64,000 nucleotides of DNA from Crotophaga sulcirostris (lineage: Eukaryota > Chordata > Aves > Cuculiformes > Crotophagidae), in assembly GCA_013397455.1 (NCBI GenBank), contig VYZB01000030.1, positions 3,467,229 through 3,531,228 of the forward strand. The letters are read 5' to 3'. Below the pieces are notes generated by a model that saw nothing but the letters and a program-made list of their open reading frames with translations, did no database searches and was not told where the DNA came from. Both the position numbers and the translations under genes were made by a program. Below are positions 39,304 through 53,300 of this stretch, piece after piece (position 1 is the first letter of the stretch; the number at the start of each line of letters is the position of its first letter).

Positions 39304-39351
39304 AATGCTTTAAAATGTAAGTAAAGTAATGCTTTAAAATGTAAATGAAGT
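39304..39351. repeat. Two-copy 24-bp tandem repeat
   Basis: The unit beginning AATGCTTTAAAATGTAA is repeated directly at 39,304-39,327 and 39,328-39,351, with two mismatches in 24 positions. Confidence 0.85.
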
Positions 39352-41435
39352 CTGTTGAAAGAAAGAAAAAATGTGAAAAAAAAGAGGTGACTCACCTAAG
39401 ATTACTACTGCTTTACAAAAAGAAAGCTTTTTAAAGTAAGAAGAGAAGCACGGCCAGAGAAAAGATAAAGGGGCTTGCTGGTCACTGCTTGGTCTTTATT
39501 CTTCTCTGCGGAAATCCAGCTCCTATTTTGGGGTTGGTTTTTTTTCTACAAAGTGGAATTACTTGGATTATCATTGCACAGTGAATAGTTATAATTCGCT
39601 AATAAGTATTACCACATAGAAGCTGACTGTTGATTTTATACACTATCAGTGGTAACAAGCCTTGATTCTACTAAAGCCAGCAGAGCCAAATCATATCAGC
39701 TGAGTGTGTAGTTTTTAGAAAGTTAAGTGTACTGAACATTTACACATATAAGATATTTTTAAAGCTGTGTGTGCTTATTTTAAATATGCATAAAATAAAG
39801 CTGGTAATGGAAAATGAAATTATATAATGGCTAGCTTTCAATTACATCTTGCCATGGTTTGCTCCATCAGCAAGTTACTGATCCTGCTTTGCAGAGATCT
39901 TCCAAAATTATGTCAGATCGTTATGTGTGTGTAACAAAGCTGGAGAAAAACAGCTACATCAGGTTACTTTTTGAATAATCCAGAAAAAATGGTTAGAGAT
40001 TCATGACACATAAGCAATTAGACCCTCTTCCCATTAGTAGCTGTTACTAAAGCTGTTACACTTCTTGCAGGTGGGTTTGATTTTCTTCTGCTAGTTAGTG
40101 GAGTTTTCACAAATAATAGCGTTGCAACATCTTGGCTTATCATCTTCACACTGTTTGAGATGCAATCCGAAAATACACCTTAACAAAATATGCAAGTTAT
40201 AGTGAAATATTTAAAACCTATATTAATGGTCTTTCTGCTTACTTAACTATAGTAGATTACAGTTAATAACTATGCAGTCACAGCAATGACTGACTTGTCC
40301 ATCTCTAGGACACCTATTCAAACACCTTTGTGACTGTAGGCAGACATCCCTAACCCTACCTTGGACTACAGCTAGCAGGGAAGCTGTATTAGCCAAGATC
40401 TCATTACAAACATTTATGTCCTGCCTGTTTTGTGCAGGCTGCAGTAACTTACCATGCCTTCCATGGCTACACCAGCTGGCAGTGCCCAAACCACCTAAAG
40501 TTCAAGCTCTAATATGGCTGCTACACAGACACCCCTTGTAAAAAAACAGCAATTTATGGAACAACCTTTCAAGACAGGCAAACATTTCATTTGCTTGAAT
40601 AATTCATAAATACAATCTTAAAAGGAAACATTTCCATAATGAAAGCAAACAAGCTGGAAAAGAAAAGGCTGCGATTTAAAATATAAGTTAAGCATTCAAA
40701 ATCATTGTACTTGTCAAAAAAGTAAGAGTTTTCTTTCCCATAGGAAGCAAAACTGATATGAGTTAACTTCTTCCCGCTGCGTTAATTCACACACAAAGAA
40801 TATTTAATCATAAAGACCATGCAGGTGCTGAAGTAGTACAAGACAATCGCAAATTAAAGAAATGGTAATATTCTGGAAAGAAAAGGACAACTTGTTTGCA
40901 TTCTTATCTGAAACAGAACCGTCTACAATTAGCAAAGACAAGAGTTAGCAGAAAGTCAGTTGGCAAAAGATTTAAGGACTTATTTGCCATTCATTTAACT
41001 AGACACTGGAAACCCTCCAAGGACATCTATCTATTCAGTCTTAAACTCCTAGAATTCTTGTCGTCCTTTCTTTTCAAAATTCTAACCAGCCAAATTAGAA
41101 GATAATTTATGCATCACGGTTCTCTTCTTCTGTCCAAGGTTTCCATTTTTCTCAACTAAAACTTCTGCCCTGTGAGGAATTTTTTCCTGTTAGTCTTGGT
41201 CTGAACCATTTTGAAGCCTTCTGCACCCTAGACACCTGCAAACAAGACATTTTGTGTATTTTTTGCAAGCATTTCCCTTCACCGAATTCAAGACAACAGC
41301 CTGAGTAGGTAGACATTTCTGCAACAGTCTGTGAACACTCACACAGGATTTGTAGATATAGCTGTGTGCTTAGTTCAGAAACAGCAGCTCCCATTTCAGG
41401 GCAATCATATGAATTTTTGAATAAGATTAGATATC

Positions 41436-41570
41436 AAGACCTGGTTGGATGAGGCTATGAGCAACCTGATCCAGTGGAAGGTATCCCTGACCATCGCACT
41501 GGGGTTGGAACTGGATGATCTTTAAGGCCCCTTCCAACCCAAATCACTCGACAATTCAATAATTCTATGT
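41436..41570 (+). mobile_element. CR1 LINE 3' end
   Basis: A clear CR1 3' terminus on the plus strand: CCTGGTTGGATGAGGCTATG, GAGCAACCTGATCCAGTGGA, GGGGTTGGAACTGGATGATC, CCTTCCAACCC and a decayed terminal octamer repeat ending ATTCTATG. It is 5'-truncated. It lies about 0.45 kb beyond the EFL1 poly(A) signals, antisense to EFL1. Confidence 0.95.
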
Positions 41571-42025
41571 GTTTTAAGGAGGGGAAAAAAGACAAATCTT
41601 GCTTAGTTTGGAGTGCTTAGTCTTCCACATGCGCTCTATTTCCCCCCCAATTTAAAGAAGGTACATTACTGATTTAGATTACTGCTTATGTGAGGAATAA
41701 GTTCATGTAAGCAAGAGTAAGAGTTCACAAACTGGTCACAGGCTTACACCTATCTGCCTATAAGCAACTATGGAAAGTACTGGTGAGTAACAAATGCATT
41801 ACAGAAATTAAAATACATTTAAAAAACAGAGTCAACAACATTCAGGAGCTTAATTCAGTGCATAGTTTATTTGCAACAAACTAGCTAACCGACTCTAACT
41901 GTAATTACATCTGATAAATCAGTGGGAAGCAAATTAAACTAAGAGTTCCTAATCCCATAACAAGAAAGTTCAACAGGGCAGTAAATTTTAAAAATTGAGA
42001 GCAAATGTAATGAATAAGCCTATAT
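41571..42025. other. Sequence downstream of EFL1
   Basis: AT-rich sequence between the CR1 copy and the EFL1 3' end. I see no gene or clear element in it. Confidence 0.5.
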
Positions 42026-42223
42026 TTTATTTAAATAAATAAACTATTTTCTCTGTATAAAAGTTGGAAAGGCTTAAGTTTATTAAAACATAAGCCACAG
42101 GCCTTACACCACGTAAGAAAAGTGAAGTCGAAGAAGAAAGTCCAGAGGAAATTTTGAATCTGCTGCATAGAAAATAATCCACCCGCACTTAGCTGAGTCA
42201 GAAGAGAAAGGAAGCAGACACAG
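42026..42223 (-). terminator. EFL1: EFL1 3' UTR with candidate poly(A) signals
   Basis: After the EFL1 stop codon (42,224-42,226) the minus strand carries two canonical AATAAA hexamers, at 42,084-42,079 (about 140 bases past the stop) and 42,031-42,026 (about 195 bases past). Either could direct cleavage, giving a short 3' UTR. The exact cleavage site cannot be read from sequence alone. Confidence 0.6.
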
Positions 42224-42412
42224 CTACTTATTTCTACTGAGAGTTCTTTGCTTTTCAGCATGCTCCACAATTTTTTCTTCTACATAAAGTCCCTTTCGCT
42301 TTCTTACTGCATTCATGTACTTGCGGGCCTGGTTCTCCGAGTCTGCCTTTTCCCCAAAGTGCAAATACTCCTCCTCAGTGGTTGGGACCCAGAATGGGTC
42401 ACTCGAAATGAT
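42224..42412 (-). CDS. EFL1: EFL1, last coding exon (C-terminus)
   Basis: This exon encodes the last 62 residues of elongation factor-like GTPase 1 and a TAG stop. The splice acceptor is CTTTTCAG at 42,420-42,413, and the exon opens in phase 0, which fits the phase-0 donor of the preceding exon. The peptide starts [20 protein letters not shown], the counterpart of the EF-2 segment that follows domain V (HWQxLPGDPF). It continues through a [12 protein letters not shown] helix, as in EF-2 (ETRKRKGL), and ends in a Lys/Glu-rich tail. The only alternative is an EF-2 paralogue, but the [18 protein letters not shown] segment is EFL1-specific. Confidence 0.96.
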   Translation of the reverse strand: MISSDPFWVPTTEEEYLHFGEKADSENQARKYMNAVRKRKGLYVEEKIVEHAEKQRTLSRNK

Positions 42413-45400
42413 CTGAAAAGAAAAAAAAATAAAGAGTAAAGCAATACAAAGGTTTATTAGTGCATTTAGTACATTTCAATCAACCTCTGAAGTAAAGAGA
42501 TATGGAAAGCCTGCAATTAACTATTGAAGCAGAAACCAGGAGTTATGATACACTATGTGGCACTTGCCATAAGAAGCCAACAGCAGCTTTTCCAATTCAG
42601 TTGTGTTTATCTGCAAATGAATTTTTTTAAAAGTAAATTTAATTGCCAATCAGCAAACGTCATATCATATTCAGAAAATTCTCAAGTTTTCAAGAGGAAT
42701 TCCTTATTTAGCTCACTATGATTTTATTAGAATTTATAAGAACTGAACATTTCTGCTCATTTCTGTGCCCTATGTTCTTTAATCTCTATGAGTTGGACAG
42801 ATAGCATGAAACAATGATTTTTCAACTAACATATTTAGTAGAGCTGTTCTTCCAGCTTAATATCTCTAGAAGAGATTTGAGATCTAACACGATCAGAGCA
42901 TAATTGGACATGCCTTTATCCCTAGTTCATCCTACATGCCCTGCACTTCTCAGACTACCACACAGAGCGTAACAAAGATGTAGTTATCTTAAAGCCTTTA
43001 ACATCTTTCTTCGTTTAATCCTGCACAGCAAAGCTACAACGTTTTTAATTCACCAAGAAAGTCTAAAGAGATGTTTACTGTCTACCATTGGGCTAAGCAG
43101 ATTTCATACAAATTCCAGGTTTTATGTTTAACTAGCTAGCCAAAGACTGCAGTTTATTCCATTACTGCTAGGGACCCTCATATTACTTTGAACAGTTTTA
43201 GGTTTCTAAGTAAATGTTTTAAAACCTGAAGAGAAAGGAGTAGCTCCTTTCAGTTCTAAGCTCCTAAAAATCCACATCAGTTCTACTCACCTGTTAAACT
43301 ACTGCAGGCATCAGATATTACTCCTAAGTCATTAAGAGTTATCATCAAGTCTGATGCTCATATAAGGTGTATGTGTAACCAAATCTGGGAAATGCTCCTG
43401 ACTGATGTCTGGGTGACCAACCAAAACTGTATAGAGGTTTAGTTCTGAGATTTAACTTTCCTTCCCATTAGTGGACAACTAACCACAACACAGAGTAAAA
43501 AAAAACTGTAGTTAGTGAGCATTAAGGAACTTCCTTAAAATAACAGTCATTTCCAAGAACACTAAACATGAGCATTAGGAAGGAATGATCATATTATGTT
43601 ACTCAGGTTCTGTTGCCAGTCTTAAAAATACTCACTTCACTTAAATGACCATAGATTTCCTCACTAAATGCAGTTATAGGTAATATATTTTTACTAAAAA
43701 AAAAACCCCAAAGGTAATACATTTCTTAAACAAAATCCCCATGGAAAAAGGAGTGCAGAAAAGTATTAGTTATTGTAACAACTGTGATAGTTATGATGGT
43801 AACTGAAAACATCACTCTAATCAACTCTGAAATATATAATGTTAGCACTAACATTAATAACTGACCAGGAGGGAGCAAACTTGCCTAAACTGCCAATTTT
43901 AGCTTAGTGTAATAAACCTTTTCTAGTGTTATAAACTTTTTCTTCTGACAAATACTTGTAATCACTATATGATGCTTCAAACCAAGCAAAATTTCTTAAA
44001 GATTAAGTTATGCAAATCAGTAAGAACAGGAATTTAAAAATGATGGTTTAAATTGGACAATTTTCTCCAGAAACAACAACAGTTGTAAAATCTTAATTTA
44101 ATAGCTCATGTTAAATAACATCTAACACAATCAAACAAACTACACTTTATGGAGAGTTAGGAAAATTACTCTGGTAGAAGACAGCTATTTTGTATTAGGT
44201 AACATTGTAGGTTCAGTCCTGCAAAATAGTATGTTAAGCTTCTACACCAGCAGAAATAGCTCTACTTTGTTACATTTAAGTATTATACATAGTCCTGGTA
44301 AATTAGGTGGAAGATTATTCATGTGCTCAAAGTGACATCCAGACTCAGTCATTTAAGGGGGAAACGACTATGCATAGGTTTGTCTGGCTGAAAACCAAAA
44401 GTAAGCAGAGCTCAGAAATGAGCACAATGAAACTTGGTTTTCCAAATTTTTCTATATTATTTTTAACAGAAAAGTCAGGACTGTCTAACCACAGAAGAAT
44501 CTGAGTCATACCCATTCTGATGTCTTGTACAGGGCCTTATATCCAGTGCCTAGAAATGTAAAGGTGATACCCTGAAAGCTTATATTAAAAAAAAAAAAAA
44601 AAGAATGGTCCCCAGTCTTGGACAGCTTGAAAATTGTATGCACTAGAAATAAAGAAAAAGGGTTGTGAAGACAACTGGGGGTTTTCTAACTTTTTGGCAA
44701 ACATTGTGTGTTGACTTGATAAGAGTTGTAGTGATATTCATACTGAACATCCTAACAATGTAAAAACACCTCAGACTTCCCCATTCATGACCTGCCTAAA
44801 GAGTTGAACAAAAATTTCAAAGTCCAAGAACACATAAGTGATTCATGCTCAGTGAATCTGCTCCAGACTGTACTGCTGAGTGAGATTACACAGCTACAAA
44901 CTGTGATAATTTAAAAGGCTGTTACTATTCCCTTTGATGAAGTTTTTTTCACATTAGCAATAAAGCTAACACTCAGAAGTTATGCACACAGAGAAACAGT
45001 GTTTCCTGAAGAATGAATACAGTCCAAAAGTATTACAAGACTGAACTTCCAGATCTAATCTGCCTATAAATATTTAGATATTGTAGTGATGGACACTTAA
45101 GAAAATCCCCAGGTTTGACAGACCGGCTCTTTCAATAATTTATGAAAAACTTGTTCTAGTAATGTAACTGAAGTTTTGCAGTGTATACTTCTTCCACTGG
45201 AAGTAATTCCTTATGCTTCAACAGGTATCTCCAGTACATACTTTTTAGTATTTAGTAGCCAGCAAAAGTAAACCTGCAAACTTACAGCAGCACAAGCTAC
45301 AGAATCCTGAGTGAACCATGTACCACTACATGATGCAGAATAAGGCTGTAAAGAGACATAAAGTAGATTTCAAAAGCCACCTCAGTACCCACAGGAGCTT

Positions 45401-46485
45401 GCTTTGCTTCTCAACCTGTCTAAATAATTCAGGCACTACCTACTGCTTCTAGAGCAAGCTATGGTGGCATCTCAAAATGTCTGTTAGTGGATCATGTCTA
45501 CCTGAATGGTGCTGACAGACTGCAAAAGATGAGGTTAATTAGAACACACTATTTGTGTTATCACACCATGGTAAAATGAGAAAGTGGAAGTTAGATCTAC
45601 TGAGTCAGCTGGAACGTAGGGCATTGGCTGTGCATCTCCTCTAAGAAGTCAGCAAATGGCCACGTTAATGTAACCATAATATAACTACTCTGAGGTGTTA
45701 CTGATAGTGATACAAAAAAAGTGGGAAGAATTCTTTTTTAAGAGTTGTGATTCTGTAAGTGAAGATGAGAGCAGGCTAGACTGTCCCTCTTCTATTCACA
45801 TTGTATTAGCGACTCAAAGCAAATGCACATAGCAGGTGGCATCCATGATTCTCCATACTCTGTTAATACAGCGCAAGCAAGCAAAAGGAAAAAAAAAAAA
45901 CATTTCTGCATAATACTCCAAAAGCATTGTCATCAATTTGCTTACAATGGTAGCTGTCAGAATGGTGGGTCTGGGTTTCCTGGAATTAGAGCTGAGAAGC
46001 TTTTTAGTCCCTGAGCTATTGTTTGTATTCATGGGAACCACATAGGGATGACTCTGGAATCTGTGACAGAAATTGAGGTTTTGTCTGGATGAAGTCCTAA
46101 ATGATTAATTAGTTTCTAAATGGATCAATCCTTCTGGAATACGATGTAGCCATTTAACAAAGAGCATTTAATATAGATCCTGGAAGATTCACAGGATCAA
46201 TGTAGAAAAGTCACCCACAAACGTTATTTATGCTATGTTGCATGCCACTTTTCATTTAAAATTATTTAGATGTTTCCATAATCTAATTACTCAGTACAAA
46301 ACTAAAACATATAGTGTAAGATTAATTTTAAAATCAGAAATGTGATAGCACCTTAACAGTGCTTTTTCAAAAAGTTACACTCCTAAACAAAAGCTTTAAT
46401 TGAAAAAGAACTGGAAATTCAAAGTCACATGCCTTTTAAAGCTGAAAATCTTTAAGTGACTCAAGCAATTCAGTAAACCTTTTGT

Positions 46486-46768
46486 CAGAGGTGCTGGTCT
46501 CTTCTCCCAAGTAACAAGTGATACGATGAGAAGAAATGGCCCTAAATTGCACCAGGGAGGTTTAGACTGGACATTAGAAAATATTACTTTGCTGAAAAAG
46601 AGTTGTCTAGCACTGGAACAGGCTGTCCAGGGACGAGGTGGAGTCATCATCCCTGGAGGTACTTTTAAGATGTGGTGCTTAGGGACATGGTTTAGTGCTG
46701 GAGTTGCCAGTGCTAGGTTTACGGTTGGACTCTATGATCTTGAGGCTCTTTTCCAACCTAAATGTTTC
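46486..46768 (+). mobile_element. CR1 LINE 3' region
   Basis: About 280 bases of CR1 on the plus strand, antisense to EFL1. Landmarks in order are GGTGCTGGTCTCTTCTCCCA, AAATGGCCCTAAATTGCACC, AGGGAGGTTTAGACTGGACA, ACTGGAACAGGCTGTCCAGG, GATGTGGTGCTTAGGGACAT and GGTTGGACTCTATGATCTTG, ending TTTTCCAACCTAAATG. It is 5'-truncated and lies within the last intron. Confidence 0.95.
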
Positions 46769-48162
46769 TGCCAAAGGTCTTTAGTCTGCCCTTCTCCCAT
46801 TCTACCTGTGTGCCATGCGTGTCTGGCAAATACTGTGCAGAAGTCACAAGAAAATTACCACAGTCAAACTGTTTAAACCTGAAGTTTAGCAGACAAAAGA
46901 TGTCTAGAGAAACCGATGTTAGGAAAAAGCAAAACCAATGACGTGATGGTATCGTTAACATTATGGTAAAGTATATTTTAAAATACCACCATACTGTTTG
47001 TGATACGATAACTAGAAATTCAGCTTATCTTTTCTTCAACAACTTTTGCGAGGACCTAAGAATTTTTCTTTGTAACAGCATAAACTAGCCACTGGCCAAT
47101 GCTTATTCATTATTCAACACCAGAATAATCTGATGGGGACAACAACAGCCTCAACTGCAAACAACCCAGAATGAACACAATTAGTCGTCCAAAATGTGTA
47201 GGACAAAGCAGCAAGACAGACACTGCTTCCTTGTTTACACAACCAAATATTTCTACACTACACCTGCAAGGCTCTTCTGCAAATATTTTCTTTTAAGAAG
47301 TGAGTCATAAATCAAGATTTGCTTAATGGATCACTGGACTAGCTATTAGTCCATATTAGAGAACAAGTATTTTCTCTAAATGCAGTCATATAAAATGCAA
47401 TATAGTAAAATGAGTTAGTGCACAGGAGATGATACAATTCTTAAATCTATTATTACAATGCAAATTTTAAGTGATGGAAATGTTCCTTAAAAGTATTGTT
47501 TAACAATATCTTCCTTCGTCTACTTTATAAAAGCCTTGGATGTTATAATTTGTTTGAAGTGTGACTTTAAGCAAATCACTAGAATCCCATTATACTTAAA
47601 AGGAAAAAAACAGTCAAATACCTGCTGAAGAGTGTACTCCACAGCTCACTGCAGAACTATGAGCCCACTCCAGGTATTTATAATTAAGTCAGCTGGGATT
47701 AGGTATTTCAAAAGAGGTGAACAGATTACTTCAAATAACCGTAAGCGCAAGGATATTCTTGAGGAAAAGAAATCATTCTAAAGCAAGATGTTTCATTAAA
47801 TATCACAACTATTCAGACCAACACACCCAAACAATGAAGTCTCAAAAGACTTGTTTAGTAACAGCATGTGGTGTTGCACAGGCAAAACAGCTGTTATTTT
47901 CTTTTAGCCTAACAACCTACACATTAATTATTCAAGCAATAAATGCCTCTATCTTTATCAGACATAATCTGCATACCTGTAATAATTAACCCATAAAAAC
48001 ACAAATACTATAAGCGTACTTTGTTAATACTGGAAGACAACACTGTGTGTACTACATTCTGCAAGTGATTATGTAAGCTAATCAAACTTTTCAATAAGAT
48101 TTGAGTTAAAGCAGATCACTTCCAATTCAACACGACTCGCAATTTTAAGCCTTAATTTGAGG

Positions 48163-48280
48163 ATGATTTATTATTTGCATTTCAGTGGCACCCAGATGGC
48201 TCCAGTAGTGATCTGGGTCCCATTGTCTAGTTGTTTTCATAAAACGATGGTATTAAACAGTGTCTGCCTGAGGCAGTCTA
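48163..48280 (-). mobile_element. Ancient L3/CR1-like LINE 3' tail
   Basis: The segment reads as the reverse complement of the old L3/CR1-like tail: TTTATTATTTGCATTTCAGT, GGCACCCAGATGGCTCC, GATCTGGGTCCCATTGTCTA, then a diverged part ending TGTCTGCCTGAGGCAG. It is the same family as the copies at 2,250 and 19,824 and lies in the sense orientation of EFL1. Confidence 0.55.
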
Positions 48281-50299
48281 ATTATGCAAAACCAGGTTGA
48301 GAGAAGCATCAAAAGCAAACAGAAGGGATCTGCCTAGTTCATCCAAAAGGTCAGGCAGATCTGGGAACACAGCCACGTTCCTAGTAGCACTTCCCCTACT
48401 GGTCTTTACTGCTTGATGAGGCCAGAAAGCTTCTTTTGAGCCAAATATCATCAGTGTGGAAGATGCCTTAGTTGGACCACGAAGAGAAAGAGTAGTCTTA
48501 TACTGCCCAATGAAGATTTTAAGACCAGCAAGCAATGTTCTAGCCTTTGTGATCTACTTAATAAGAAATCCCAAGAACCACTAAATTCAGTGTGATTGGG
48601 CACTACCACAACCAGCCCTTAGCGTGCCAGGAAAAACATGATGCCAGAGGCTGTTTTTCAAAAAGAATTTCAAAAGAACTATTATGCACAATTTAAAAGA
48701 TGACACAGGCTTCAGTGTATCAGAATCCTTTCTACCTTAGAAAAAATGATGCCAGCAAGAACATTCACAGTTCAATCACTTAATAATGACACAGACTACG
48801 CAACTAAAAGGGTACAGCTGATATGCGTGTCTTAAGATGTCTGCCCTGTCAAATGGGGATTACCTCTACCTTTCAGGTAAACCTCTCCAAAGTTCTGTCA
48901 TTTTATGGGAAATGTGACCTTGAAAAACTGTTATCTGCTGGGTTTTCAGTAATATGCTGGCTAATGCTGTAAAAGTGCTTCTGCACTGAGCACAACCAAA
49001 CAGTGCAAGGCCATTTGGATACTGGCAGTGTTGTCCAGAACAGAGAACGCCTTAAAATGTCAAGGAAAGATTCTACAAGTTTCCATCTTTTCTTGGTTGT
49101 TGTTTAACCCACTACAGGGTCTCGTAGTTTTTGTTCAGTGAAAACCCTTTCACAACTGGTATCTTACTCCTCTGTAAGCCTTTACAGGTTCCAAATGCTT
49201 TCTAATCAGAAAGGAAAAGAATATTCTCTCTGCAGATTTGGTTTCTCCACTTTGCTGCACCCATTCCATCACAGTGGAAAGCAGATATTGCCTCCTTTCC
49301 TGCTTAGGAGTACTGAGTGACTGTGTCTGGTGCTGAGCACCTGAAACACCTGCACACAACATCATGCTGGGGATGAGGATTAAGCAGCAGAGGGTGGGAA
49401 GAGAACGATCTACAAGACGCTAAAGAATTCTACAGAAGCACCTACACATAAATGTTCTCAAAATAGAAACAAGTCACAATTATTTTATCAAAACATAAAC
49501 TTTCACTTTGTACCAAATATTTTGTGAACCAGCTTCCCTAACTTATAAATAGCTACTCGCTATACCACATCCTGAAAGAGAAAAAAAAACAGCAACCCAT
49601 TTTCAGCCTCCCTTTTCACCAACTGTTTGACTACCTTCTAGTCAAATCTTGCCTTCGCAGAATGCTGCCACCTTGCACCACAAAGGATCAACTTATGCAT
49701 CAAACAAATAAACACAATATATCTTCTTCTCAAGATTACTGTAGATACTTCTATATAAGCACTTAAAAGGAAGTGTGAAAACAGACTGCTCTCTTCTTAA
49801 AGAGTTTGAAAAAAATCTCCCAATTCTATTTCTCTCTGTAATCCTTGGAAGTATTTTCTCTCTACAGGTCTTGAGTGTAGATTACGAGGTTTTGCAAAAA
49901 ATACAGCATAAAAAAGAAAAAAGAGAGCATGCAAGAGAGCTAGAAGTTATAAACCCAACAGAAAAGTTGACTTATTTTGTATCCACAGCCATCTTGCAGA
50001 AGTTTCAAAATTAAAAAAAAAATTATCAGATTTACAACTTCTCGTTTTCTTTGAGACACACAAGGTTTAAGTGGTACAGAATAACTTACAGTCAAATTTC
50101 AGTCATTCAACCTACAAAGATGTATTACAAGTGTAGATTCTCCACAAAGTAAAATGAGCGTTCAGAAGTATTTCATAATTCAGAGATCCCACTGACATAT
50201 ATACAGGGGGCGGCCTAAGTCTTAAAATGCTTGAAGTCAAACATGAGAACTCCTCTTCCAAAAAATATTTTAATAATGAACATTTACACCTTTAGTTAT

Positions 50300-50325
50300 A
50301 AAATAAACTCATGCAAGTTTATTTT
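50300..50325. repeat. Short perfect hairpin
   Basis: Arms AAAATAAACT (50,300-50,309) and AGTTTATTTT (50,316-50,325) flank a 6-base loop. It is AT-rich and intronic. The arms are too short for a microRNA precursor. Confidence 0.6.
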
Positions 50326-53300
50326 GGCTCAAGAGCATCATCCTTGTTTGTATCTCATTCAATGACAGCTGAGCTTTAGCCTTGACTTCAGTCAGTTGCT
50401 ACAAACGAATTTGGGAATTGAGAAGAAAAAAAAAAAAAGAGAGAGACGTGGTTCTACTGTTGCATTTTTTTCCTATTACTTAAGAAACATGTACTGAGAG
50501 AGAAAATTAAAGCCACACCACTACTACTTTTATTTACTATTTTAATTAGCTTCAGATGTCCTGGCCAATTAAATGAGCTTTTCATATCTGAAAGGCTCCA
50601 GGTTACTGCTAGAATTCATTTACGTGTCTAAACTGTCACTGGCACAATGATGTATGTAAAGCTGCAGTTCCAGCCTAGCACAGGTTCACAGCTCCTTAGT
50701 CTCTCTCTCATTACCTTAGCCTGTTTCCTGTTTAATGCAGGCCTAACAAGCTCAACCTAACAAGCTCTCATCTTCCGAGCTGCAAAACGACTTACAATTC
50801 GGAATGAATGAATTAAAACTCAGAATGTAAAACTTCTAGATTGAGAATGCCTCATATTCTTATCACTTATTATATACAGTCTTTCTTTTACTTCTATCCA
50901 GAGTCCTAAAGCACATTCTAGTCACTATCCTGCTTAGAAGGGATACTGAAAAAGAATTCAAACTAAAAGTATTTACAGTTCACCTGTGCCCCCTCTCAAG
51001 AATAAAATTCTGTCTAATAGCCAATCATAATGCAATTTAAAAGATGAAAGTGAATAGGAATACTACATATTTCACAACTTTACAAGTAGATGTGTGGGAC
51101 GATTTCTGCACTTGCTGAGAATTCTATCAGCATCTGAATAGAGCCACATGCATTATTTTTTACTATAACACAGATTTCCCAAATGGGATTAGATGTCCAT
51201 TATTCTAATCATTGTGCAATCACAAATATATTCTTGTTCAAAGAATCTTAAGATTAACATAAAATGGTATGACTGAGTGCAAGATGTAACCACAAAAAAT
51301 CAAGAGAACAAAGGAAACAGGTTCAGGCAAAAACATACACTAACTGAAGGTGTATTATTAATTCAAGGATAAAAGAAAATACAAGGAGTTCATAATTGTC
51401 CCAAAGTTATATATTTTAAACTAAGAATTCAGAAGAAAGTTTATCCTGAAATCTAGGCAAATATGGCCAAGCAAATTTATTTGCTTAAGGATATCATAAA
51501 GGAAAATACTTGACTACCTCTTAAAATGAATGTTTAAATTGGGACCAAACTGAAAGCTCCCACTAACGGTTATTTGGTGTCATTTTCTACAGGCAGGAAC
51601 AAACTGTATGAGCATAACAGAAGAAATTAATAAAAAAAGGAGTATCTGATAGCATAGTCCCTGATACATGTATCACTCTATTCCCTGGGGCTTAAGTAAC
51701 CTGAACTGCACAAAATACATTCATTAACTGGAGAAAACAATGATTATTTTATTTCCACAGAGACCAATATGGCTCCAGTTTAATACAGGCTTTATCATCG
51801 ACTTTCCTGGGTTTATAGTCTACAAATCATATTAATGAAAAATAAGAATAATAAAAAAATGAATTAAAACCTCATTTCTTTAAATATACTTGTGTACGTC
51901 ATTTCCATGAGATTAAGTGTTTAGAAGTTCAAAAATACCAAAAAGTGTCTATTTCACTATCAATGAAATGGAGATGACAACGCACGAGAAGGAATCTGTA
52001 TAAAGAAATACACATCCCAGGTACTCAGCTAATGAGCCAAACACACTGAGAGAACACCACTGACAGAACTGATTCACAATGTCATGGAAGGGTGTGGATA
52101 GTATGCAATTAAAGCAGCAATCATGCAATCAGAAGCTTAAGAAATACAAAACAAAACCAATTAGCTATCATATGCCCTTTCCATCTTTAGCACTAATGAA
52201 AAAATAATATAAGATCACATAGACAGAGTTCATATCATATTATCTTTAAGAATGATACATGAAATTGGACTTAAATGAAGTGCTGGTGTTTATCATGTAT
52301 GCAATATACCATCATAGCTGGTCAGTGACATAGCAGTGTCAAAGTCAAGCCTAATACCTGATGAAACCTGACAGGGTTCTTTATTTATTCAGGATTCTTG
52401 TTTTGTTTTTAGCATAATACACAGAGAAAAAGAAACAGAGAGAAGCTCTACAGATTTCTGATGTGATCTGAGACACAAAACATTTTTTTCAGGATTCTCT
52501 GTCTTATTACCACTAGAGATCCTGAAAATTCTATTTATTTAGCAATTCTGGTGATGATGTGAGAGTAGAATGCACTCCCTCTGCCATTGCTGCACACAGC
52601 CAACATTGCTAGTAGCTTAGTAAAAGGCTTATTTTGTCACAAAAATATGACAGCATGACTTGCAATGTGATAAAAAAAAAAAAAACAACCAACCAGTACA
52701 TTTGCCAGGTGCAAAGGTGACCGGTTTACACAATCATTTTTCCTACTACCACTACATTTGAACATACTAGCTGTAATTACAATGTCTCCTGAGGGTCAAT
52801 TTTAGAAAACGCTGCCAGTTGTTAAAATCTCCCTCTCCTATGCACATCTACCATTACAGTGAACATTTTCTTAAGTGAAACTCATAGCATCTGACAGAGT
52901 GAACACATATGCCAAGGTCTGAGGACAGAAGGGAAGGTCAAGGAGGTGAGAGGTTTATGTTTTTGCTCAGTATCGGAGCACAGTAGCTAAAGAGCCTAAA
53001 GAAACTGTCACAAAACAGAGGAGAACACCCAAAACTAACAAAACTACTGCAATCCTGCCCATGTTCATTGGTTTGAGGTACCTGATCTGTTTAGGCAGGT
53101 CTGTCTAGGTTTACACCTAGATCCCTATACTGAAAGGTTTTTGTTTTATCTACTTTTTCGTGCATACACCATCTATGGGGGGTTGCCTTTTCCCCTCTTT
53201 CACTTAGTGTAGCTCTGTTTTCCCTTTCACAGCTCTGTGAAGTCAGGCTTAGTTATAAGATTAAAATTATCAGTATTAACATTGAAAGAGGAGAGTTAAG

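Larger units (their letters stand above)
24274..41435. other. Intergenic stretch, no gene recognised
   Basis: About 17 kb without a recognisable exon, RNA gene or well-preserved transposon. The longest frame (177 codons, plus strand, 33,212-33,745) has random-looking composition and no known relatives that I can name. Items listed separately are candidate regulatory sequence at 25,430-26,330 and 36,095-36,250, a short inverted repeat at 28,259, and small tandem duplications at 29,129 and 39,304. Confidence 0.5.
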
